A stretch of 64,000 nucleotides of DNA from Oscillatoria princeps RMCB-10 (GTDB lineage Bacteria > Cyanobacteriota > Cyanobacteriia > Cyanobacteriales > Oscillatoriaceae), in the NCBI GenBank assembly GCA_019359235.1, contig JAHHHT010000025.1, positions 58,414 to 122,413 of the forward strand, written 5' to 3'. A model generated the notes under the pieces. The model saw nothing but the letters and a program-made list of their open reading frames with translations, was not told the DNA's origin and ran no database searches. Positions 34,807 through 42,530 of this stretch are shown here, piece by piece; position 1 is the stretch's first letter; each line of letters opens with the position of its first letter. The translations under genes were made by a program, and so were the position numbers.

Positions 34807-35371
34807 TCCCCCCGCCTTGGGGGGTTGCGCAATGTTTTTAACCCCCCGACTGGCGGGTGAAGTCTCCTGCAACCGGCATTGCTAGCCGGCGGGTTTAGCT
34901 AAACCGGCAAGTCGCGACGCGAGAAAAAAACCCTCAATCTATCCTCTATTTTCCCGTCTCCCGGCTTCATCCAAGAGACAGTAGACGGGAGATGTCCCTC
35001 GGCGGCTGTATGGCGGTCGAAATTGAAGTCACTGCAATCAATCCAGCTATCGCTCGCACGCCAGCCAACCCGCTCGCCCAAACTCTTCTCGGGTTCAAAA
35101 TGGCTGTTATTGGGAACAGTCAGGGAACGAACGAGCTTCTAGAGAGCCGGTGCTGTATTCGTCGGAAGCGGTAAGAAACCGGGTTTTTTGGGCTAGAAGG
35201 CCCGAATTTCGCTGTTTTTATCCAAAGAAACCCGGTTTCTACTATTGCTTGACTGTTGCTGCTAGAGAGCCGGTGTTGTATTCGTCTGAAGCGGTAAGAC
35301 GACCTTCAGGTGTTAGGGGTTAGGGGAAAGCTAATGCCCCATCCCCCATGCCCCATGCCCCATGCCCCATG
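34807..35371. repeat. Repeat-filled spacer with a directly repeated 40-bp flank
   Basis: No gene supported. An imperfect ~40-bp direct repeat (core AGAGAGCCGGTGCTGTATTC, ~35140-35176 and ~35262-35298) brackets a GAAACCGGGTTT / AAACCCGGTTTC element with an inner AGAAGGCCC. Close to the next gene lie TTAGGGG and CCCCATG short tandem repeats (35318-35370). A GGTTTAGCTAAACC palindrome is at ~34894. Confidence 0.6.
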
Positions 35372-37813
35372 CTAAATGTCTTTCAGCTTATCGTCAATCA
35401 GTTCTATCAACCGTTGGGTAGATTCGCGCACACGCTGGAGGCAGTTTTGGGTTTGGGTGTCGGGACTGTTGGCTTTGCCACACTCTTTTCTGCCGAGGAG
35501 GAAATAAGTGGTCATTTCGCCCTTGCCTTTGACTTGGATCGCACCCCGCTTTTCCAACAAGTATTGCTCCTGCAATAGCTTGTAAGTCGCGTCGGAGACT
35601 TGAATTCGCCCCGCCAAACCGTGCGATTCCATGCGGCTCGCCGTGTTCACCGTGTCACCCCACAAGTCGTAAATAAACTTTTTGATGCCAATCACTCCCG
35701 CCACCACCGGCCCGCTGTGGATGCCGGTGCGGATGCTGAATGCTAAGTTGTTCTTGGCGTTGAATCGAGCGATTTCTACTTGCATGTCGAGCGCCATTTC
35801 TGCGATTGCCTGAGCGTGATCCGCCCGTCGCACCGGCATGCCTCCGACGACCATATAGGCGTCGCCAATTGTCTTGATTTTCTCCAAGCCATACTTTTCA
35901 GTCAGCCGGTCGAATGCAGAGAAAATTTGGTTGAGTAAGCAGACAAGTTCAATGGGAGAGAGATAGGAAGCGAGCTGCGTGAAGCCAACGATATCAGCAA
36001 AGAGAACCGTCACCTCAGCAAAGTCTTCTGCAATCGTGCTAGGCTGTTGCTTCAGGCGAGCGGCAATCGGCTCTGGCAAGATATTCAGCAACAGGCGTTC
36101 GGTTTGTTCCTGCTGGTAGCGCAGCGCTTCTTCCGCCTGCAGGCGCTGGGTGATGTCTCGGAATATGGCGCGAGTGGCCACCAGCTTCCCCTCTGCGAAT
36201 TTACAGTTGATGCTCCCTTCCACCGAGATTGTCTGGCCGGATTTGGTAATTAATTCAACTTTAACCGCATCCAGCTTTTCTCCCGACATCACCCGACCGA
36301 ATATTTGCAAACAGTACGCTCTACTGTCGGGATGAATGATGTCGAATACCGTCAGATCAGCCACTTCAGCTTCGCTATATCCCAGGGTTTCGCGCCAGGC
36401 GCGATTCACATACAAAAATCGACCGTCGGGAGCGACGGACTGAATCAAGTCGCTGGCATTTTCAAACAAGTCTCGATATCGCTCTTCGCTTTCTGCTAGC
36501 GCTGCTTCCGCTTGTTTGCGCTTAATAAACTGACCCAGCTGGCTGCCAAGATAAGCCATCATCTCGATTAGGTCTTCATCGGGACTTTGTACCTGGCGGC
36601 TAAAGAAATACATCACCCCCAGAACTTCGCTGTCGCTGGTGATGGGAAACCCGAAAGCGGCGTGCAGTCCCAGTTTTGCTGCGACTTCCCGGCGCTGGAA
36701 GTTAGCGTCACTGGCGAAATCGGGAATCCACTGCGGGGAATTTGTCGCCCAAACCAATCCAGGCAAACCCTCACCCCGGGCAAAGGCGAGCTGCTTGGCG
36801 AACGCTGTATATTCGGGGATGCCAACTGCCGGTCTAGACCAAATTTCCACACACCGCAGCAATTTGGGATTTTGGATTTCTTTTTGGCTCTCACTTTCTT
36901 CTACCATCCAGAGTTCACCTAGAGCCAATCCCAGGCTTTCACAGAGTGCTAGCAAGATTTTCGGGGTTGCTTCTTTTAGGGTGGCGGACTCTGACAAGAT
37001 TTGAACCGTGGCGGACTGGGCCACCATGCGCTGTTGGGCGCGGACGCGGTGGGTGATATCCCGACCGATATAGATAAAATCTTGTAAGTCCTCCAGGTCT
37101 GTTTCAATGGCTGAGCAGGAAAATTCAACGGAAAGCTTTTTTCCAGTTTTGGTCTGGCAAACCACTTCTATATCCGTCAAATCCCCCCCGGATAATATAT
37201 CTTCCTCAGTGACCAGGTTGAAAAAGCTGCGGTCGGCAACAATCAGTGAGATGGGCCGGCCCTTTAGTTCCTCCTCGCTATAGCCAAACAACTTTTTAGC
37301 CGCTTGATTGACTGCCTTGATATTTCCTTTTCTTGTCGTTACTATCAAGGCATCTGCCATTGACGTAATGATTTTGTTAAGGGAATTCTGGGAAACAGAT
37401 AAGGCACTCAACAGCAGAGCAGTTTCGTTGGTACTCTGCACTAATTTCTGCTCCAAAGTCATGCGATCGCTGACATCTTGAAAAAGAATGATCAGCCAGC
37501 TCTCAAAAGTTTCTTCATCTCGGTACTGGTTGACATAAAAGTCCATGTAGAGAGGATGCCCGTGTTCGGGAAACCGCCCAATACCTTTAAACTCGAAACT
37601 CTCTTGCTCTCCTTGCAAGACAGCCATTAGGATATCTTCAGTTCCGATCAGCTCAGGAAAGCCTGAGCGGATATCCTGACCGGGAAACACCTCATCGGGA
37701 CAGTCGGCAAACCTCTGGACATCGGAGGAGGTTTCTAGGATGAGCAAGTCCCGCCCCACTATCAGGTACTCCAGGTGAAGTGGGACTAAGAGTTTATTGA
37801 AAAGTTTTTGCAT
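35372..37813 (-). CDS. PAS-GAF-PAS class III adenylate cyclase
   Basis: An 813-residue soluble protein. Residues 1-150 are the N-terminal domain shared with the two kinases encoded nearby. PAS (~155-265, DALIVTTRKGNIKAVNQAA), GAF (~275-440) and a second PAS (~450-570) follow. The C-terminal catalytic domain has metal-binding Asp607 and Asp651 (LFADIVGF; IGDAYMVVGG), adenine-selecting Lys647 and Asp716 (KIKTIG; YDLWGD), and transition-state Asn723 and Arg727. Guanylate cyclases have Glu and Cys at the selecting positions, so ATP is the predicted substrate. It is last in the pseudo-GTPase / kinase / cyclase operon, 34 bp after the kinase stop. It would raise cAMP in response to ligand, light or redox sensed by PAS/GAF domains; no chromophore Cys is obvious. 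Confidence 0.93.
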   Translation of the reverse strand: MQKLFNKLLVPLHLEYLIVGRDLLILETSSDVQRFADCPDEVFPGQDIRSGFPELIGTEDILMAVLQGEQESFEFKGIGRFPEHGHPLYMDFYVNQYRDEETFESWLIILFQDVSDRMTLEQKLVQSTNETALLLSALSVSQNSLNKIITSMADALIVTTRKGNIKAVNQAAKKLFGYSEEELKGRPISLIVADRSFFNLVTEEDILSGGDLTDIEVVCQTKTGKKLSVEFSCSAIETDLEDLQDFIYIGRDITHRVRAQQRMVAQSATVQILSESATLKEATPKILLALCESLGLALGELWMVEESESQKEIQNPKLLRCVEIWSRPAVGIPEYTAFAKQLAFARGEGLPGLVWATNSPQWIPDFASDANFQRREVAAKLGLHAAFGFPITSDSEVLGVMYFFSRQVQSPDEDLIEMMAYLGSQLGQFIKRKQAEAALAESEERYRDLFENASDLIQSVAPDGRFLYVNRAWRETLGYSEAEVADLTVFDIIHPDSRAYCLQIFGRVMSGEKLDAVKVELITKSGQTISVEGSINCKFAEGKLVATRAIFRDITQRLQAEEALRYQQEQTERLLLNILPEPIAARLKQQPSTIAEDFAEVTVLFADIVGFTQLASYLSPIELVCLLNQIFSAFDRLTEKYGLEKIKTIGDAYMVVGGMPVRRADHAQAIAEMALDMQVEIARFNAKNNLAFSIRTGIHSGPVVAGVIGIKKFIYDLWGDTVNTASRMESHGLAGRIQVSDATYKLLQEQYLLEKRGAIQVKGKGEMTTYFLLGRKECGKANSPDTQTQNCLQRVRESTQRLIELIDDKLKDI

Positions 37814-37847
37814 GCCGGCTCTCTCTCATGTTTGACACACCCTACCC

Positions 37848-39440
37848 TTAACTTATAACATCACCGTCATTGGTTTGGCGACCGCGCTCTATTGGAATCG
37901 TGACTCTAAACGTTGTGCCTGCCCCCGCTTCACTGGATACCGCAATTCGGCCTCCGTGCAATTCTACCGCTTTTTTGACAATGGCCAGCCCCAATCCAGT
38001 GCCGGGAAGCTTGCGTGCGTTTTTGGCTCGATAGAAAGTTTCAAACAGTCTTTTTTGGTCTTCGGGAGGAATGCCAATCCCTCGGTCTTGAATCTCAAAG
38101 GTTGCCTCTCCATTTTCACATGTGAGTTCAAAACGGACAGGATTGCCTTGGGGTGAATACTTGACAGCATTGGAGAGCAAATTGGTGAAAATTTGCCGCA
38201 GCAGCTTTTCATCCATGCAAGCCTTGATGCATTCTTGCTGGCAGACAAAGGTAATTGCCTGCCCAGAAGCAGTACCGGTGGGGCGGCGCTTCTGCGCCAT
38301 CTCCATTTCTAGCACGAGATCGCGGCAGAACTGCGCCAAGTCAATGGGTTCTGGGTGAAACTGCAGTTTTCCCGTTTCGGCTTCACCGATGACCAGCACG
38401 TCCTCTAAGAGGTCGGTCATTTGTTTGACCGATGTTTGAATCATTTGTAAATATAGCTGGGTGTCCTTATCAAGAGTTTGACGTCTGGAATATTCCTCTT
38501 TCAGTAAGGCTGCTGCAGTTAGGATAGTGGTCAGCGGGTTGCGGAATTCGTGGGAAGCCATTGAGACAAAGCTGGATTTGAGTTCGTTGAGTTCTTTTTC
38601 TTTTTCCAGAGCTTTGCGAATCTCTGCTTCAGCCCGCTTGCGGTCGCTGATATCCCGACCGATATAGACCAAATCCTGCAATCCCTTTATCTCCGTCTGA
38701 ATGGCTGAGCAGGAAAAAGCGACGGTTATCTTTTCTCCTGTTTTTCTGTGACAGACGACTTCCACATCTTTCAACAATGCGGCTTCCGACAGGAACCCCA
38801 GACGCTGGCTCGACCGGCGCAGGAATTGCTGATCGGCTACCAGCATTGAGACCGGCTGGCCAATTAATTCCTCTTCCCTGTACCCAAATAACTCTTGAGT
38901 GGCCTGATTGACGGTTTTTATGTGTCCTGAGATCGCGGTCACGAGCAAGGCATCGGCCATTGAGTGAATAATTTTATCAATGTAATCTTTTGAACTTGCT
39001 AAAGCGCTCAGCAGCAGGCTCGCTTCATTGGCTCTCTGCACCAAGCTTTGCTTTAAGACCATCATTTCTGTAACATCTTCAAAGAAAACAACCAGCTTTG
39101 GTTCTGGAGTTTCTTCATCTCGGTCGGCTGTGGCATATAAATCAATATAGAGCGGAGAGCTTGGATCGGAAAACCGGGCAATACCTTTTAACTCGAAATT
39201 AGCCCGCCGGCCCTGCAAAACTGCCTTGAGGATATCTTCAACGCCTATCAGTTCGGGAAAGCCGGCGCGGACATCGGTGCCGGCCCTCACCTCAGAGGGA
39301 AGAAGGACGCTATCGCGTCCCGCTTCGCTATCCGCAAACCGCCCCACGCCAAAGGATGTATCGAGAATAATCAAGTCCTGATTCAGGGTCAGGTACTCGA
39401 TGCGGGGGGGAGCTAAGAGTTTCTTTAACAGGGGTTTCAT
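37848..39440 (-). CDS. PAS sensor histidine kinase with shared N-terminal domain
   Basis: A 530-residue soluble kinase. Residues 1-150 are the N-terminal domain shared with the cyclase and the hybrid kinase (FPELIGVEDILKAVLQG and FELKGIARF are typical). A PAS domain (~155-270, VNQATQELFGYREEELIGQP) leads to HisKA with phospho-acceptor His297 (FVSMASHEFRNPLTTI) and HATPase_c (LLSNAVKYSPQGNP, DRGIGIPPEDQKRLF, LPGTGLGLAIVKKAVELHGG). There is no receiver domain, so a separate regulator must accept the phosphate; the EAL regulator at 40400 is the nearest candidate. Its ATG overlaps the pseudo-GTPase stop by four bases (ATGA), showing translational coupling. The GRDSVLLPSE stretch near residues 41-50 is an insertion absent from the paralogues. 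Confidence 0.93.
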   Translation of the reverse strand: MKPLLKKLLAPPRIEYLTLNQDLIILDTSFGVGRFADSEAGRDSVLLPSEVRAGTDVRAGFPELIGVEDILKAVLQGRRANFELKGIARFSDPSSPLYIDLYATADRDEETPEPKLVVFFEDVTEMMVLKQSLVQRANEASLLLSALASSKDYIDKIIHSMADALLVTAISGHIKTVNQATQELFGYREEELIGQPVSMLVADQQFLRRSSQRLGFLSEAALLKDVEVVCHRKTGEKITVAFSCSAIQTEIKGLQDLVYIGRDISDRKRAEAEIRKALEKEKELNELKSSFVSMASHEFRNPLTTILTAAALLKEEYSRRQTLDKDTQLYLQMIQTSVKQMTDLLEDVLVIGEAETGKLQFHPEPIDLAQFCRDLVLEMEMAQKRRPTGTASGQAITFVCQQECIKACMDEKLLRQIFTNLLSNAVKYSPQGNPVRFELTCENGEATFEIQDRGIGIPPEDQKRLFETFYRAKNARKLPGTGLGLAIVKKAVELHGGRIAVSSEAGAGTTFRVTIPIERGRQTNDGDVIS

Positions 39441-39970
39441 GCCGGTGATATTATTCTGTAAGCTAACTGCTGAAAAATTTCGTCAGCGTATGCGCCTGTC
39501 TGGGGGGTTGTTTTGTAGGTGCCAAACACTCTATCCGGTGCCAGTTTTGTAGCTTGGGAAGCCAGTTCTTCTAGTTGTTTCTCATCAACTATATCTAATT
39601 GATTCCAGGCAATAACGATAAACCCTTTCGGATTCACGGACAAAAACAGCTGAATGAGAGCGCTCAAGCGAGCCAGGGTTTCCTCTCGGCTGGCATCGGC
39701 AACAATAACTGCCGCGCTGGCCCCTTGCAAGTACCTCCGGACGACGGACTTAAATTTGTTCCCGCACTGTAAATCCCATATTATAAACTGTAATTTCAGC
39801 TTTTGGTGCGGCTCCCCACCGAATACTTCTAGACTCTTGCATGAAATTGTCACCCCCAGGGTTGAAAGATAAGTATGTCCAAGTTGGCGCTTCACAAACC
39901 CGCTTCTATGGCTATCGTCCACCACCAACCCATCTCCAAAAATACAGATTTTTTTAGATAGCGCAGACAT
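39437..39970 (-). CDS. Degenerate Ras-like small GTPase (pseudo-GTPase)
   Basis: ATG 39970 aligns with the start of the intact GTPase encoded at 49915-50451 (MSALSKKICIFGD against MSTVSKKMCLVGD) and gives 177 residues, one fewer than the paralogue. The fold is conserved throughout (YLSTLGVTIS, QFIIWDL, YLQGASAAVIVADASREET, LSVNPKGFIVIAWNQLD). The nucleotide motifs are not: the P-loop GDFGVGKTS is GDGLVVDDS, so Lys and Thr are lost; WDLEGH is WDLQCG; NKAD is NQLD; TSAK is TTPQ. It cannot be expected to bind GTP in the normal way. The frame is open and full length, so it is not a simple pseudogene. It is translationally coupled to the kinase gene, which suggests a structural role for the product. 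Confidence 0.85.
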   Translation of the reverse strand: MSALSKKICIFGDGLVVDDSHRSGFVKRQLGHTYLSTLGVTISCKSLEVFGGEPHQKLKLQFIIWDLQCGNKFKSVVRRYLQGASAAVIVADASREETLARLSALIQLFLSVNPKGFIVIAWNQLDIVDEKQLEELASQATKLAPDRVFGTYKTTPQTGAYADEIFQQLAYRIISPA

Positions 39971-40399
39971 ACGGTCGTTGCGGACACTGAATATAATATC
40001 ATCCAATTATACCCGCACACCGGCTCGAAGGAGGTTGATTTAAGTCACCCTCAGGTGTGATCTGCCTCAGGTTTAGTTCTATTATCCCGACTCAGGGAGA
40101 CAAATTCAAACCAGGGCGCATGCCGCAAGACCGTCGCCAGAGGAGCGCAGGCCCAAATCTGGAGACTGCCCCGGGTGGCGCGTGGGAGTGGGCGACTTAC
40201 CAGAGGCTGGGGGTGCACCGGCGTGCGGGGCACGCGAAACTTGGGACAATAGAGTACCAGAGGAGACTGGCAATCCTCGTGGCGATCTGGGGCTTCGAGA
40301 CAGGGAATCGGGTCGTATCCAGTGTTGTCAGCGCCTTCCGCGCTGTGAGGGGATTATACCATCAGGTTAGCAAACGGTCACGTCCGGGCATAGATAGCG
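39971..40399. promoter_or_regulatory. Divergent control region of the pseudo-GTPase operon and EAL regulator
   Basis: This 429-bp region must contain promoters in both directions. AT-rich ATATAATATC lies at 39991-40000. A weaker CRP-like word, TGTGATCTGCCTCAGG, lies at 40056-40071, close to the better one at 3536. No gene is supported. Confidence 0.35.
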
Positions 40400-42184
40400 A
40401 TGAGAAAAATTCTGGTAATAGAAGACGAGCGAGCCATTCGCAGGCTGCTGGTGAAACTGCTCGCGGCTGAAGGATTTCAGGCTATTGAGGCAGAAAACGG
40501 CAGCATTGGGGTGCAGTTGGCCAAACAGCAGTGTCCCGATTTAATTTTTTGCGACATTATGATGCCCGAACTCGACGGGTACGAGGTGCTGGCCCTATTG
40601 CAACAAGATCCAGCCACAGCCACCATACCCTTCATTTGCCTGACGGCTAGAGACGACCGAGCCGATCTGCGCCGAGGAATGGAGCTGGGAGCCAGCGATT
40701 ATCTCACCAAGCCCTTTACCAAAGCTGAACTCCTCGGTGCCATCACCGCTCAGCTGGCCAAACAGGAAAGAGTCAGGCAGCAGCAAACCACAGCCCTCCA
40801 GCAGGCAATCGCTAAACTGGAATTGCAGGCTGATTACGACAGCTTGACCAACCTGCCGAACCGGCTGCTATTGCGCGAGCGATTTCACCAAATTCTCGCC
40901 ACCGGCTCCCACCCCTCACAATTAATCCCCGTCCTAGTTCTTAGCCTAGACCACTTCGACCGCTTCCACTTCAGTCTGGGGGAATACTACAGTGCCTTGC
41001 TGCTCAAACAGGTAACAGAGCGCCTCCTCTCCTGTGCGGGCGAGCGGGGTACGGTGGCGCGATTGAGCCAGGAGCAATTCGCTCTCCTCTTACCGCCGGT
41101 GCCTGACTCCCAGGTGGCGGCAACAACCGCTCAAACTCTCCTGGAGACTTTATCTCAACCCTTTACCCTAGAGGAATATCAAGTCCTTCTGACCAGCAGT
41201 ATTGGAATTGCCTTATATCCTGAGGATGGCAGTGACCTCGACGCTCTGCTCAAAAAAGCCAACGCCGCCATTCTGGGGGCGCAGCAACTGGGAGGCAATC
41301 GCTATCAGCTTTACACAGCAGCCATCCAGCAGAAATCCTACGAGCGCCTGATGCTAGAGATGAGCCTGCACCAGGCTGCAGAGCGAGGGGAATTCCAACT
41401 TTACTACCAGCCCCAGGTTGACTTGCGCACCGGCCAAATTGTCGGTGCCGAAGCTTTAGTGCGCTGGCTACATCCAGAGCGGGGGCTAGTTTCGCCTGCA
41501 GAATTTATTCCCATAGCTGAAGAAACTGGCTTAATTGTCTCTATAGATGACTGGGTGCTGCAGACAGCTTGCCTGCAAGCTAAAGACTGGCATACAGCCG
41601 GGTTATCCTTATCAGTTGCCGTCAACATGTCGGGACTTCAATTCAATGAATCAGGTCTGATTGACCGGGTTTTAAAAATATTAGAAACCACCGGGTTAAA
41701 CCCCAGCAGCCTGGAATTAGAACTGACTGAAAGTGCCCTAGTGCAGAACCCACAGGCGGCGATTGCTACCCTCAAAGAACTGAAAGCGCTCGGCATTCAG
41801 CTATCCCTGGATGACTTCGGCACCGGCTACTCTTCCTTAAGCTACCTGCAACAATTCCCATTCGACACCTTAAAAATCGACCGCTCCTTTGTGAGTGACC
41901 TGACCCAAAACTCCAAAAATGCAGCCATTGTCCTCGCCATTATTCAACTGGCACACAGCCTGAATTTGAAAGTAATTGCTGAGGGGGTTGAGACTGCAGA
42001 GCAACAGGAGTTCTTGCGCCAGTATCAGTGTGATGTCATCCAGGGCTATTGGTTCAGCCCTCCCCTGACAGCAGCAGATTTGGACAAAAGGCTAACAAAA
42101 GAATTCAAAAGTTACAACTCAGGACTCCTATTAAATCCGGACGCACCAGTCTTGCAGACCGGCGAATGTGCCGGCTCGCAGTAG
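40400..42184 (+). CDS. Response regulator with degenerate GGDEF and intact EAL domain
   Basis: A 594-residue protein. Residues 1-120 are a receiver with acidic pocket (EDE at 8-10), phospho-acceptor Asp52 (FCDIMMPELDG) and the conserved Lys in YLTKPF. Residues ~145-310 are a GGDEF-type domain whose signature is SQEQF (223-227), so it should not make c-di-GMP. Residues ~320-570 are an EAL phosphodiesterase with EALVRW (351-), NMSGLQF, LELTES, DDFGTGYSSLSYL, KIDRSFV and EGVET, all expected for activity. Thus it probably degrades c-di-GMP when phosphorylated, with the dead GGDEF as a GTP sensor or spacer. It is divergent from the pseudo-GTPase operon. Its TAG stop lies in a GTAGGGGCG repeat, so the last few residues may be acquired. 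Confidence 0.93.
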   Translation: MRKILVIEDERAIRRLLVKLLAAEGFQAIEAENGSIGVQLAKQQCPDLIFCDIMMPELDGYEVLALLQQDPATATIPFICLTARDDRADLRRGMELGASDYLTKPFTKAELLGAITAQLAKQERVRQQQTTALQQAIAKLELQADYDSLTNLPNRLLLRERFHQILATGSHPSQLIPVLVLSLDHFDRFHFSLGEYYSALLLKQVTERLLSCAGERGTVARLSQEQFALLLPPVPDSQVAATTAQTLLETLSQPFTLEEYQVLLTSSIGIALYPEDGSDLDALLKKANAAILGAQQLGGNRYQLYTAAIQQKSYERLMLEMSLHQAAERGEFQLYYQPQVDLRTGQIVGAEALVRWLHPERGLVSPAEFIPIAEETGLIVSIDDWVLQTACLQAKDWHTAGLSLSVAVNMSGLQFNESGLIDRVLKILETTGLNPSSLELELTESALVQNPQAAIATLKELKALGIQLSLDDFGTGYSSLSYLQQFPFDTLKIDRSFVSDLTQNSKNAAIVLAIIQLAHSLNLKVIAEGVETAEQQEFLRQYQCDVIQGYWFSPPLTAADLDKRLTKEFKSYNSGLLLNPDAPVLQTGECAGSQ

Positions 42185-42241
42185 GGGCGCGGGCGATACC
42201 CGGGCTGGCATTGCTCATTTTCCCCCGCTCGCGCCCGCTAC
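42182..42241. repeat. GTAGGGGCGCGGGCG / CGCGCCCGCTAC inverted repeat
   Basis: About 60 bp with imperfect inverted ends. Its first bases provide the TAG stop of the EAL regulator. Confidence 0.6.
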
Positions 42242-42316
42242 AAAGCAATACTGCCGGTGACGATCTCGTTGCCGGTTGTATATTACATTTATAGCAGTAG
42301 CCACTTAGGTTAGGAC

Positions 42317-42375
42317 GTAGGACAGGCGTCTCGCCTGTCCCAGAGACCTTGAGGGCAGGCGAGACGCCTGCCCTA
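42317..42375. repeat. Paired GGACAGGCG / GGGCAGGCG hairpins, facing
   Basis: GTAGGACAGGCG/CGCCTGTCC and GGGCAGGCGAGACGCCTGCCCTAC stand back to back, separated by CAGAGACCTTGA, so the whole is itself an inverted pair. Confidence 0.7.
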
Positions 42376-42452
42376 CGCCTATACTTCGTAGGAATTGCGT
42401 TCCCTCCGACCAGTGTCCTAAACTGACTGCCTATTGCTATATAAATGATTTT

Positions 42453-42486
42453 GTAGGGTGCGTTTCCCCCAGGGAAACGCACCCTA
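42453..42486. repeat. GTAGGGTGCGTTTCCC inverted repeat, copy 5
   Basis: GTAGGGTGCGTTTCCC and GGGAAACGCACCCTAC around a short centre, 45 bp after the stop of the hybrid kinase gene. May terminate the converging transcripts. Confidence 0.8.
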
Positions 42487-42530
42487 CTTATTTTACTCAT
42501 CCGTCGCACACCGGATTTGAGCGCCAGATA

